DNA of 64,000 nt from contig NC_088775.1 of the NCBI RefSeq assembly GCF_954871325.1, positions 65,573,561-65,637,560 on the forward strand. Reading direction: 5' to 3'. The notes beneath the pieces were generated by a model that saw only the letters and a program-made list of their open reading frames with translations, was not told where the DNA came from and ran no database searches. The position numbers and the translations under genes were made by a program. The stretch comes from Gordionus sp. m RMFG-2023 (taxonomy: Eukaryota; Nematomorpha; Gordioida; Chordodea; Parachordodidae). Below are positions 11,384 to 22,731 of the stretch, one piece after another (the first letter of the stretch is position 1; each line of letters begins with the position of its first letter).

Positions 11384-11774
11384 AAAGAACAGAGATAAGG
11401 ATGATTAGATAGATGTGTGGGGTATCTCTGAGAGAGAGAAAAAATAGCGAGGAATTGCGAGCAAGATTGGGTATAGAAATGATTGGAATGGTAATGTGAC
11501 GAAATAGACTAAGATGGTTTGGGGATGTGTAACGTATGACAAAAGATGACTGGGTAAAGAGATGCACAATGATGGAAGTAGGAGGATCAAGACCTAGAGG
11601 AAGACCCAAGATGACGTGGACAAATGTGATAGCGGCGGATATGAGAAGCATGAATCTTACAAATATTGATGCATTACCGTCAAAAATGGAAAAGAAAAAT
11701 TAGAAGGAAAACTGGCCTACCCGGGTAAACCTAGAAATCGCCATAAAACGGAGAAGAAGAAGAAGAAGAAAAAG

Positions 11775-11790
11775 AAGGAATAATGATTCT
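11775..11790 (+). repeat. LINE target-site duplication, right
   Basis: AAGGAATAATGATTCT matches 5246-5261 at 15 of 16 positions and follows the (AGA)n tail. Confidence 0.85.
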
Positions 11791-13640
11791 AAATTGAGAA
11801 TTCGTATAAAGGTTATTATAAAGGAAGAATACACATGGAAAGAGAAATCTATATCACCGGGATATTTGTAGAAAACTAGGGGGAAGATAATTATGTAATA
11901 TAGATAGGGATAAAGGTAAAAGTATTAATATGTAAATAAAGTAAAGAAAAGAGGATAATAGGGTTTGGAAATATATTAGAAAGGATTTACATGCTTGGGA
12001 ATTAATATCGTGGAACAGTTATTTTGAAAGCTTTTGGAGTAATTATTAAGGTTGGTAGGGAGAATTATGGGGGCATAGAAGGATCAAGAAGTGGTAGGGA
12101 CAAGCATGAGGAGCAGTGAAGAAGAAAATAATAAGAAAGGAAAAAGTTAATTAAGCAGTTAAACCTGAAGAATTATAAAAAATTTAATTAATTTATATTC
12201 AAATTCGATCCGGTATTTTGTGAATTTAAATTTTAGTAGAGTCATACAAAATATGAAATTGAATTATTTGTTTTAGGAGAATTTGGCAGAATAGAATAAT
12301 TGAATTAAGCGTTGGATTAATAATATAATTAGGTGAATAATTCAAAGAAGTATTCAACTCGAAGGTTTCAAATTGAATAATAAAATAAAGTAGTAAGTGA
12401 CAAGGAAGAGAGGTACAATAGGAATATTCACAGAAGAGCGACTCGAATATCGAAATTATTTAAATTGGAAAAGAGGGAAAGAAAGTAAGAGATGGAGAGA
12501 GAAAACAAATAAGGGAAAGAAGAGGAGAGTAAAGGAGGAATGATCAATGGAATAGGAAGGGATAAAAGGTGAACTGAAGAGTAGAAAAGGGGATGAATAG
12601 TGCAGAAATAAAGGTTGGTAACAAAGGAATGATAAAATTACACATAACACGAAGGGTTGAAATAGAAGTTGTGAAATGAAAAAGAAAAATACGATTTTTA
12701 GTTATTTTTAAATATTCTTTGTTCTTCGTATTAGTTAGAATTATTTATAATTTGAGTCATATTTCTACTGCATTATATTTTATATAATTCATTCTCAACA
12801 GAGAATAGTAATAATTGTATTATTTAATTAGGAATTTTAACTTATATTTTCACTATCTAGTTATTAATTATCAGTAATTACATCTTCATCTTTATTATAA
12901 ATTATATTAAATGAATTAAAATAAGTTAATACTATGTAATAACCTATACCTGATCCTGAATTGGGAGTACTAAAATTGTGTTAAAACGGCGTAAATTAAG
13001 TATACATTATTGTAATACAAACACACATAAACAAATTTTACATTATTGCCACAATTATCATCGTACATGGGAATATATAAGAAATAATAGAAATAAGAAA
13101 ACATTAATAAAACTTATATGGTTTTGTAACTTTAATTGCACTTAAATAGGACATAGAAATAATTATAACAGTAATCACACATGATAGAACATATATATAT
13201 TATTTTAACAACAACACACTTAAGCAAGATAGATAATTGTAACATGAATTACATATAGACATAATGGTACACGTTTATAAAATTAATCACACACAAAAAA
13301 GAAATGTTTGAGAACGTAAAGGAAGAGAGAAATAGAATAGATGGCCGGAGGATTAATGGATTTGGTAGTCGAAATTGTATGAAGGATCAAAAGAATCGTA
13401 GCATTGGTGTACGAGTACATCATATGCAGAAAGTATAGGAAAACTTGGATTTAGGTAGTAGGGAATTCAATACTGAGGAGTAGAAAGAGAGATGAGGGGG
13501 ACTGATGAAATTAACACAAAGATTTCACAAGTTAGAGATCAGTAGACGATGGGGTAACGAGGGGAACAATGACATAGAAGGTAAAAGATCACGAGGTTAG
13601 GAGGAAATCCAGATAGAGAGGGTGGGGGGGGGAGTCATAT
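11791..13640 (+). repeat. Purine-rich background repeat, right part
   Basis: Long A/G-rich plus-strand sequence, notably 11860-12660 and 13300-13640, with no coding frame. It continues the composition seen before 5246. It ends in a G-run of ten at about 13627-13636, directly before dispersed repeat B. A purine tract next to a repeat could be a polypurine tract, but no matching LTR pair was established. Confidence 0.5.
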
Positions 13641-13743
13641 ATGGAAATAAGTGAGGTGACGATTAGAAAAAAAGAAAAACAAAAGGACAATGAAAAAAGA
13701 AATAAAAGACACATTCATTCACTGATTATTAGTTTTTGTTTTA
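13636..13743 (+). repeat. Dispersed repeat B, copy 2
   Basis: Same orientation and core (GTGAGGTGACGATTAG, then A/G-rich sequence, then CACTGATTATTAG) as 1236-1352. Its downstream end is cut where the truncated LINE starts. Confidence 0.6.
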
Positions 13744-13744
13744 A

Positions 13745-14500
13745 CTTCCCTATTTAGTTTTAGCAAATGGAAAGCAAATCTTTGACCAAAAAGAACAGAT
13801 TGGGTCTAAAAATAAACTTTAATAAAACTTTTATTCTTCCTTCCCCAAATGCAACTCAAAATTTAAATTTTACAATTGGAGGAAATGCAATTAAGATTGT
13901 AGATAAAATAAAATATTTAGGAGTTATGCTTGACAATAAAGGATGCTGTAAAGAAGAATTGAAAATTAGAATACAAAAAGCGAGAGGGGCGTTTTATAAA
14001 TATATGAAAATGGAAAACGAAAGAGATTTCTGTACACACCAGATTAAGATTTTCAATTCTACTATAATTCCTATATTATTATTTGGTGGAGATTTATGGG
14101 AAATTAATAAAACAGAAAATAGAAGATTACAATCATTCATAAATAACTGCCTCCGTACTTTAAATGGTATCTTCTACCCAAAAGTAATATCTAATAATAA
14201 TTTATGGAGAATATCAAAACACACTCCAATTCATATTACATTAAAGAAACGTGGCATTCAATTCCTAGCTCACATCATAAGGAACTCAGACCATAATCTA
14301 GTTCATGACGCCATTGCATGGCTCTACACTTATAAAAGGAAAGAATATACAAAATATAAATCTTTATGGTATTATAAAACCATAAAAGATATTATGGAAC
14401 TAAACTTAAACATGAAACAATTTATCAAGTTAAACAACTGCAAAAATTCCATAAAGAAGCTCTTCAGATTTAAAGACAAATATTTTAAATAAAAAACATC
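13745..14500 (+). mobile_element. 5'-truncated LINE (RT C-terminal part)
   Basis: An unbroken 241-codon frame (13767-14492) resembles the last part of a LINE reverse transcriptase. GLKINFNKTFIL is the region just after the catalytic core. KYLGVMLDNKGCCKEELKIR and ARGAFYKYM are thumb motifs. IPILLFGGDLWEIN, NNLWRISKHTPI and IQFLAHIIRN are the usual connection motifs preceding the LINE tail. The endonuclease and RT core are absent, as expected from incomplete reverse transcription. It is K/N-rich, like the local base composition. The clade cannot be assigned, and it differs from the LINE at 5262-11774. The initiator ATG at 13767 is probably accidental. Confidence 0.82.
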
Positions 14501-15699
14501 TGGGCTTGTTTTTATAATGTTAATTATTCTCAACTAGTATTTTCCAAACCTTTTCAGAACTTCAGGACAAACCGAAATGGAATTGGTATGCTCTTTAAAT
14601 TTTTTTTTTTAGTATAAATTCACAGCTTTAATTATAAAAAATTAAATCTAAAATCAGCCACAACCCATTTTTAAAGTAATTAACTTATACTGCAGTTATT
14701 GGGCATAGGCTCTTTTTTTTGCCCCGCTCTTTTTCTTAAAGCCTATAAACGTCTGTAACATTTTTCGAAATGTTGCGCGTACAAGTACGTGCGGCTTGCC
14801 CACAAACGTGTAGAGGGCTCCTCATATTTTTTTTAAACTTTAAACCCAATTAACTTATGTTCCAATTAGATGGAAATGAGGAATACCTAGCGTAGCTCTG
14901 TTGTTTATTCAACGTCAGAGGGCATATGAGCTATATATCACGGATCACGGAATTTGATTATATATATATATACTTTTTCTTAAAATTGTTTTTTTAATAA
15001 AAATTTGAATAATTATTTAGAGTTCATTGTATAATAAAGTTTTAATTTAAATTTGAATAATGAGAATCAGACGATATTTATTATGCAATTTATAATTTTT
15101 GTATTCCAACGATGGTTATTATGCAATTTATAAATTTTGTATAAATGGACAATTTTTTTGTAATTTTTAAGTTTTAATTTTTTAAAGGATTAAATAAAGA
15201 AACTTAGAATAGTATAATTGCTTGAATTACACATTTTGATCCTTCCTTTTTGATTTATTTTAATAATAAATTTAAATTTAGCAAATCTATATGATTACCT
15301 CAGCCTCCAATACTACAACATTGAAAAAATACCATCATATTGACAATTTGTTGTTCTTGTTTACAATTTTTATAATATATCTTCCCCTGAATTATATTAT
15401 TCCATCTCAACTTTATTTCACAAGAAAACAATAATAAAAATTAAGTTTCTATTATTTTCAATAGATGGTTATATTGGCTATAATTTAACTTATTTTATAA
15501 ATGATTTTTTTATGTAAATAAAATGGTATATTTATAAAATTTGTCATACAAAAAAGTCATTCTTGACAAAAATTAGATATGGAATAATCAAATTTACAGG
15601 CGTTTATATATAAAGAATAAAATAAAAATGATTATATAAAAATAATATACGATTTTACGAATTTAGAGATAATTTATATAATATATTTATTTTAACAAA
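14501..15699. other. AT-rich intergenic
   Basis: No gene is seen. The first part may be the LINE 3' untranslated region. A short TA microsatellite lies near 14960. Confidence 0.5.
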
Positions 15700-16265
15700 T
15701 AAACTTTTTTTTGAACTATCTTTAGAATATTTTAGTAAAGATGACTTAAGTTTAATTAAAATTTTAGGACAAGAAAAACATAATAGAGCAAAAAGTTTTC
15801 CTAACAGAAATTAAGCTATCGCAACCTTAAATTATTTGATTGCATAAATGTACTAACGAATCAGCGGGAAAACGGTATGGTGATGGTAGACCAAGGTCGT
15901 AATATAAAAAATGTTGATTCTGTTGAAACACTAGTAACTGGTATTGAGCCAAGAAGACCGACCTGACACCCACAAAACAATTCATCAATTATTTCGAACT
16001 GGTATTTGTAACCGTCAGTGTATCGGAGTATCCACAAAGATGAAATGATTAATAAGGAAACAAGTCCATGACCTAACCGATGCAGATAAGATTGCCGGTC
16101 TGGTATGTATATGAAGATACTCTCAGAAGTTAGTTCATTTCATATGGTTTACATCACGAATGAAAAGCTGTTTATAGTAACTCCAACGGTAAATCTGCAA
16201 TGAGAGGGTGGACGTTACAGTTTCAATGAGAAAAAATAAGTTACAGCTAATCGATTGCTAGTACA
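15700..16265 (+). mobile_element. mariner/Tc1-IS630-like transposase remnant
   Basis: Broken plus-strand frames follow the N-terminal half of a mariner-like transposase of the kind common in insects and other invertebrates. Pieces in order are a SFPNRN...ATLNYLI stretch near 15800, NVDSVETLV near 15915, RPDTHKTIHQLFRTGICNRQ near 15960, VHDLTDADKIAGLVC near 16070, and KLVHFIWFT with an EKLFIVTPTVNLQ-like stretch near 16130-16200. In the family these are the paired-like DNA-binding helices followed by the first catalytic aspartate region (FTDEK). At least four frame breaks are present and the C-terminal catalytic part was not found. Confidence 0.7.
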
Positions 16266-18379
16266 ACATTTAACTTAGATTAATTTCAAATGTTGTGTTT
16301 ACATGTTATTGACGGATTGTGAAATTTAATAAAAAATAAATTTTTACATGTTGGAAAGTTCGAATTTTGTTTGTCTAACTTTGAATATGCATAACTTTAT
16401 TCTCTGTTTATAGAATTTGATCAAATAACCTTGATAATTGATTCCTCTCTCAATCTATAAAATTATATTTAGAATTCACAGATTTATTGCAACAAAAAGG
16501 GTGTCATTTCAAGTGGAATCACTGTGTATCTATATATATTATAAATAAATCTTATTTTTTTTACCTTAATTATAAAAACAATATTTTACAAATCGGAAAA
16601 CTTCCAACATCTTGAAGCATTTCAAAAAGTTAATAACATTAACAAAAAGGAATAAATCTCAATACACAAATTTGCAATCAAAATATAATTTTACAAATTT
16701 CTACATCCCAAATCACCTCTCATTAAAATATAGGTATATTCATATCTCATAAAATAAGACATATTTCTAATTCACACGTCATCATATAAAATGAGAATTT
16801 TATAATTTACCAGTCATCCTTTGCGGCTATCTGCAAATTAACCTTCAAACTTGAAATTTTATTGAATAAATTAAACATAATAATTTCTTCGCTTTATATA
16901 TTTCAGAAGCCTGGTCTTGATCAAAGTCCGGCAATAAACCTGGGCTGGACCAAGCCTATTTTTCTTTACACAGGCCGGGCTGATTTTAAAAAAAGAAATT
17001 CAAATTATCTCAGATCAGTTGGAAAATCATATGTGCATTTACTACTCATTGACTACTCATAATTTTCCATTTCTATTGAAACAATTTAAACAACCAAAAT
17101 TTTTCAAAATACAAATATTTTAAAAATCAAATAATCTTTTAATTTTTATTAATTCATTAAAATCAATATGTATATATAAACATAAAAAAAGAATAAAATA
17201 TATTAATTAATTCATGAATAAAATAAATTTATAAATAACATTGATCTTATCTTTTGCATGGAGAAAATATATTCTTTGAATTTATGAATATTGTAAACAG
17301 TTCTTTTAGATATTAAATCTTTTAGAACATTTTCTTTGAGTATGATGAATTGAAAGACATATGTTTTCTTTATTAATTTTGTTATTTGACATTATATTTA
17401 CAAAAATACGAATCGAATTGAATATCTGCATTATTCGTATTCGATATTCGTGAGAATAATAAAAACATTCCCTGATTTGATTCGTCAAATATTATATTTG
17501 ATTTGAAAATTAAATTCTTTTAAAATAATTTAAAAAATGAAACAATTAGAGTATGAATTTTTTTGAATGAATCTTTGAATATATTTTTTTTAAAATTTAT
17601 GTTTCATTTTGAAAGATTTCTTGTTCATGAAATTATAAATATTTACTTATAAAATATCTTTCACTAAACATATTTGAAATTTTAGGTTAAATCTGATCCA
17701 AAATCTTTCTTCTTTAGAAGAATTTTCTAAGATTTTTACTCAAAAGATTTATTTTACTAACTCTGAAAAAATTACTTTATTAAAATTTAAAAGTGATTTA
17801 TAGATGTAGAAATAAAGTTGTAACAAGTGACGAACAGCAATAATTATAAAATATAGAATAATATAACAAATTTAAAGTATATACAATAACAAAAATGAAA
17901 TATGATTAATTAATTTGAATACATTAATATAAAATTATTTACAAAATAAATTGATATAACAAAAACGAAAAAATACATTTAGCTCGAAGGTGGTATAAAA
18001 CGAATTTAAGTTTAGAATTATTTTTTATTTAGAAATTTTATTTAAATCAACATTCCTCACTCAAAAAAAATATATCATAACCATTTATAGCTTTTATTTT
18101 TCGTGATAGCGTTTTTCAAATTGCAATCTTCATTATTCTTAATATCCTACGATGTCGTTACTTTTCGTGATCATGTTCTATGATGTCGTTAAATTTCTTG
18201 ATCGATCAATATTCTGCTAAATAAATCATCTCATTTTTTATTATAATATTTATCAAAAAAAAAATTTTATGTAAGTATGCGTATCATTTTAAATTATATA
18301 ATATATATGATTTGTGTGTTTATGTTAATTATTGTGAATTTTTTGTGTTTAAGATATAATCTCATACCGTACGGGTATT
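16266..18379. other. AT-rich intergenic with MITE scraps
   Basis: No gene. At about 16905-16985 a short GC island (GGCCGGGC and CCTGGGC) resembles the CCCGGGCC MITE family found at 35.9, 43.8, 51.3 and 53.7 kb. At about 17395-17500 ATTCG/CGAAT-rich sequence resembles the element at 34186-35165. Confidence 0.5.
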
Positions 18380-19195
18380 ATTCTCTTTCTAACTGGCCTC
18401 GATACGTTAGTCATAAAATATTTTCTCTGTTGATTATATTTTCTTCAACATTTCACATCTTGTACGATGTGAACGTAGGTGAAGTGTTCTGTTCATACAT
18501 GATAATTTTATCTGTAGTAAATCTTTTTTAAGTTTTTCTTAATACCCCATTTTTTTTGTTTATTTGGTATAGCATATTGCTTTCTTTGTAATAATACCTT
18601 CGTCCCATTTGTTACTCTAAACATTTTGTATTAAATTTTGTCTCCGATATCCATAATTCTGTTTTTCGGTAAATTCGTGAGCAAAATATTATCGTTGTCT
18701 TATTATATTTTTAAATCCCATTTGGTTCTCATGTCGTGATTAAACATTAGTTTCCTTGGAGGAATTCCTGATTGGACTGCTGATGGTGGGCTGAAGTCAG
18801 AAATTGATGTATATCGTGGTCTCCGAAAAATTTTTTAAACATTTGACTTGAGAAATTTGAGCCATTGTCTGACTGATTGTTCTGGAATGCCAAATAAGCT
18901 TATCATTTTCATTAATTCTTTTATCGTGATCTCCTCAGTTATTGATTTAACCGGCGTGATTATAGCATGGATGCTGTGTATTATGGAATTATCTGCCCAA
19001 ATATTACAAGATTTGCATTCTTTTATTTAATTATTGATGTCATTATTAATTCCAGTCCACCATATTATTTTGCGAAATATTTGGTTTTGCCAGCACCCAA
19101 ATGTTCTTCGTCAAATGTTGTAGCATTAAATTTCTTAAGCCTATATTGCGCGACTTATCAATCTTATTTTTGTCACTAAAGAGCTCTTTAATATA
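18380..19195 (-). mobile_element. Ty3/gypsy fossil, integrase part
   Basis: Minus-strand fragments resemble the integrase of a Ty3/gypsy LTR retrotransposon (zinc-binding to core to C-terminal region), continuing the pol remnant at 20475-21560. It is broken many times and is not a gene. LTRs were not identified. A piggyBac-like element separates the two parts. Confidence 0.65.
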
Positions 19196-19199
19196 GTAA

Positions 19200-20470
19200 A
19201 AATAATTATTTTTTTTAAACCGTAAAATAAATTTCAGTGTGTGTATTTAAATACACAATGCGTGTAAAAAATATTGTATTTTTTCAATTTCAAACCTATT
19301 ACAAAATAAAGACTATTATTTGATAAATAATAATAAAACAAAACAATCGTTTTTTGAAGTAAAACAAAATGATACACAATATTTGGTACAAACTTTCATA
19401 ACCAATTTACACCCAGGGTTCTCGCATCGCGCCTTTTTACTATACTTTGGCCAATGTGATATTAAATCTTGTCGTATTTCTATCCCGGAATAAATCATGT
19501 CGGCCCTCTGCGAGATTTTTCTTCATATTTGGTGCCAATTGATATTCCTTTTTTGACGCTAGCGTTCATATTTTTGTTTTTACAGAGTTCTGCTATTGAA
19601 ATTTTAAATGTTAATAATGGCATCTGCTCTTTTTCCGGTAACTTTAAAGCTACAAAATCTCGTTTATACATTATCCAAGAATTTGAGCATCATATTAAAT
19701 ATATGGAATACTATAAGGTGATACCATTTAGGTGATCTTATGTGAATTCGATATAAAGCAATCAATGAATCCATTAAATCTACACCTCCCATATTTTTAT
19801 TTTAAACCTTTATTGCTGCTGGACTAATTTTCCGTCGTTCCTCTCTAACAAACCGTTTACAATCTCCAACAGGGTAACTACCTTGCACTAATTACAGACC
19901 TATTATCATGTCATTTAGTAGCATGTAATTCTACACCATATATTGTTGCCTTCTTCTCGATAAAAGATCCACGCTCCATCTTTTTGAATTCTTTTTCAGT
20001 TGAAAACTGGCATAAATTCTTTAGCTCTCGCTGTAGCAATACTATAAATTCCCATTTAGGCGAGTAATACTTTAAGTTCTATACCATAGAACCAATTTAT
20101 AATAAGAGGTGAGTTCATAATATTTACTGGTATATTCTATTCCCTATGGGAATCATCATGGAAATATTGTTTTTAGAATCTTTCCATTTAATTTTTCTAT
20201 AATCTTTTTGAGTCATTGTTGTTTGATCATCACTATCAGAATCATTTAAATATACATAAAAAATTATATTTTATAATTTACCTATAGAATCAACATCTGC
20301 TGATCTTGAATCAAGAATTTCCTCATCTGATGAGCCACTAAGGTTAAAATCAGAATATCTTCTGGAATACAGTATATTTTGACTACAAATAAGAACATTT
20401 AATAATATAAAAAAAGCTTAAATTCATATTGCTTTGTGTGCATTATGTATCTGGGTACACATACCTTAAA
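19200..20470 (-). mobile_element. piggyBac-like transposon remnant
   Basis: The minus strand carries piggyBac transposase pieces. An acidic, serine-rich N-terminal stretch (SGSSDEEILDSRSADVDS, then NDSDSDDQTT) lies at 20210-20390. The DDE-domain end KNMGGVDLMDSLIALYRIHI followed by KWYHLIVFHIFNMMLKFLDN is at about 19640-19800. The C-terminal cysteine-rich domain is the open frame at 19316-19498 (HWPKYSKKARCENPGC, then CTKYCVSFCFTSKNDC). The GGVDLxD and cysteine-rich signatures are specific to the family. Much of the central catalytic region is missing or scrambled. Edges are approximate: I did not find convincing TTAA-flanked terminal repeats. It lies between two parts of the gypsy fossil. 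Confidence 0.78.
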
Positions 20471-20474
20471 ACTT

Positions 20475-21560
20475 AAATTTTAAACATACTCCTGGAATCT
20501 TTTCATCACAAAAATTCGATGTTGGTGTAGTTTCTTCCAGATTTTAAGAAGGATTTTGAGGCAAAAGCTATCGGCATTCCTTTGCCCTCTCCTTCTATAT
20601 GAAATAAGATAGCTCCTAAGCTACGTTTAGACGCATCAGCGGCTATACCTATGGGTAAGTGTGGATTGAAAAAGTTCAACGTAGGAGTTTGACTAATTAA
20701 AGTTCTTAATTTTTATAGCATTCTCGATGTTCAATATCCCAAGTCCATTTTTCTGATTACTTTATACAGTGGGTCTGCCAGTTCCGCAAAATTGTTTAAA
20801 AATTTACGATAGTAGTTAGCTATGCCAAAAAAAGTGGAAAGTTCTTCTGAATTCTTTGGTTTGGGAATGTCTATGATTGCTTTTATTTTGTCATCGTTAA
20901 GATGTATACCATCTTTGTCTATGTCGTGTCCCAAAAATCGTATTTTCTCTTGCAAGAATAAACTTTGGTCAAAATTAGGCGTTAATCTATATTTAATGTT
21001 CCTTTCAAATACTTTCTTTATATTTTCCATGCATATCTAGTCGTTATCATCTGTGATTAAGTCGTCTATATAGAATTTTATATCTCTAAAAACATTTTCC
21101 ATTATTTGTTGAAATATAGCTTAAGACGTCTTAAGTCCGAATGGAAGTCTTGTGGATGTATATGCTTGGATATTTTAGGTAAATCTCTAGAGTCCTTATG
21201 AATAGGAATTTGAAGGAACCCTTGTTTAAAATCTATTTTGCTGAACTTTTTGCCTCTCGCTAATTTGACAATTAAATCGCTGATTCTGGGTATAAGTTAT
21301 TAAAAATCTTCAAGAGCTAGGTAACATTTGAAATCGACGCATAGACTTAAACTCCCATTGTTTTTGAAGACTGGTGTAAGTGAACTTGCCCATCTGACGT
21401 CTTTCACTGGTTCGATGATCTTGTTTTCTAGCCAAATATTTAATTCCTTAGTTATTATGCCTATTCTAGAGTATGGTCCCTTATCGGTGGTAAAATCTTT
21501 GGCTTAGAGTATGGCTTTAATCGTAATCTAACTTGATTCTTCATGACAGGTTTATTAGTT
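20475..21560 (-). mobile_element. Ty3/gypsy fossil, RT/RNase H part
   Basis: The longest surviving stretch (20731-21030, minus) reads as a Ty3/gypsy reverse transcriptase C-terminus, with RFLGHDIDKDGIHLNDDKI and FFGIANYYRKFLNNFAELAD. RNase H-like sequence follows toward 20570. The same fossil continues as integrase at 18380-19195. It is broken, with many interruptions, and looks old. Confidence 0.8.
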
Positions 21561-21754
21561 AACTATGATTCACAATTAGATATCAACTTCGCCAATTCGT
21601 CTTTATGATCCCCATTTATCATGCCTTTGAATCTTTCAAGTATATATTTAAAATGTTTTAACCAAGATCTTCATATTGTCCAAAATTTGAGAATCTCCTT
21701 CGTATTCTACATTCACTCGTGTTGTACCTATCACTTGCATCGTCTTGCCATTAA

Positions 21755-22060
21755 CCTGATAAACAGTGTTGTTAAACCGCTGAGCCCAAGCCGGCATTGC
21801 CCTAAACTCAGCTAGCTTTTGAGTCGAAAAATCGACTCAGGCTCAAGCCGGCTCATTAAGCCATATGATTCGGCTCAGGAGTCAGGAGTTGGCTAGCTGG
21901 CTGGAGTCAGGAGTAGGCTAACTGGCTCAGGAGGTGGCTCAAGCCGGCTTAAGAATTATCTCAAGCCGATATTTGAGCCGAAATTTATTTATTTGTAATT
22001 AGTGTTGTTAAACGGTGAGCCAACAGGCTCAAGCCAGCTTATTTATATTATTATATTATG
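21755..22060 (+). mobile_element. hAT-like ends with GGCTCAAGCC subterminal repeats
   Basis: Two copies of AGTGTTGTTAAAC occur in the same orientation, at about 21762 and 22003. Each is followed by GAGCC/GGCTCA motifs. The stretch between holds many self-complementary copies of GGCTCAAGCCGGCTTA-like sequence. The start resembles hAT terminal repeats. No transposase and no opposite end are seen, so this is either a pair of solo ends or a scrambled MITE. Confidence 0.55.
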
Positions 22061-22499
22061 AAATGAGATATGATTATATTATGAAAATGGATTTATTTAT
22101 TTGATATTTTTTTTAATAAAAAAAGATGATATGCTGCTATTGTAATATATTTTTGTTACAATTTATTAGTGATTTTCACGCTCAAAATTTTAAGCAAAAA
22201 AAAACTTTTGAAGTTCAAAAAAATTTTTGAACATATTTTAATTTGATAAGAATTTTAAATCTTCCTTATAAATAAATCCTTTTTGAGGAATTTTTTTGTG
22301 AATTTTATTATAAATAAACAATCTTTTAGGTGATATCTTTTATAGTTTTTTTTTATCATCTTTGTAAAATTATCTATGTTTTTAAGTATATTAAAAGGGT
22401 AGTTTTTTCTAAATAATTTTTTGTTAAAAATATTTATATTAAACTTTTTTATGTTATTTTATATGATCTTTTTAAGGATAATATTTTAATATGAGAAAT
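22061..22499. other. AT-rich intergenic
   Basis: Low-complexity AT-rich sequence. No feature is supported. Confidence 0.5.
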
Positions 22500-22731
22500 T
22501 CATATTCGTTATTTTTTAACATTTTTGAAATTTTTTGGCACAAAAGGATAAAATAATAATTATATTGTAAAGATGTTGAATTATAAATTCAATAAAGATG
22601 TTCCTTGGAAAAATGACATTTATCATAATCGGTATTTTTAAACATATTAGATTTTTTTGATGCTAATGGGCAAAAATATGCATTTTAACATGTTAAATTA
22701 AAATTTCAATGAAGATGTACCATATAAAGTT
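22500..22731 (+). repeat. ~115-bp satellite, forward units interrupted by a hAT
   Basis: Diverged units carry GACGCAAATGGG-like, ACATGTTAAATTAAAATTTC and GAAGATGTACCAT motifs in the same order as the units at 25330-25650. The last unit is cut in mid-sequence by the hAT at 22732 and resumes at 25330 with AAAAGTGACAATTGT. Confidence 0.75.

Larger units (their letters stand above)
5262..11774 (+). mobile_element. Full-span APE-type LINE (RTE/RTEX-like), interrupted by a hAT element
   Basis: A non-LTR retrotransposon bounded by a 16-bp target duplication. The 5' region lies at 5262-5423 and resumes at 8542-8770. Then come an apurinic-type endonuclease (about 8760-9590), a linker, a reverse transcriptase (about 10150-10950), an embedded zinc-finger segment (10957-11095), a C-terminal region with RGRPKMTW near 11600, and a 3' tail of (AGA)n at about 11752-11774. 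The layout matches APE-RT LINEs often labelled craniofacial-development-protein-2-like; I place it near RTE/RTEX but the clade is not certain. A hAT element at 5424-8541 splits the 5' region. Many frameshifts and stops show it is dead. Confidence 0.85.

Noticed and set aside
1236-13743. Repeat B copies as the two LTRs of one large element
   Set aside because: The similarity covers only about 110 bp, no TG...CA ends or short flanking duplication were found, and no coding remnant lies between apart from the later LINE and hAT insertions.
815-16830. Short similarity between about 815-960 and 16715-16830 (CATTAAAATATAGGTA)
   Set aside because: The match is patchy and AT-rich; it may be a worn dispersed repeat but was not strong enough to list.
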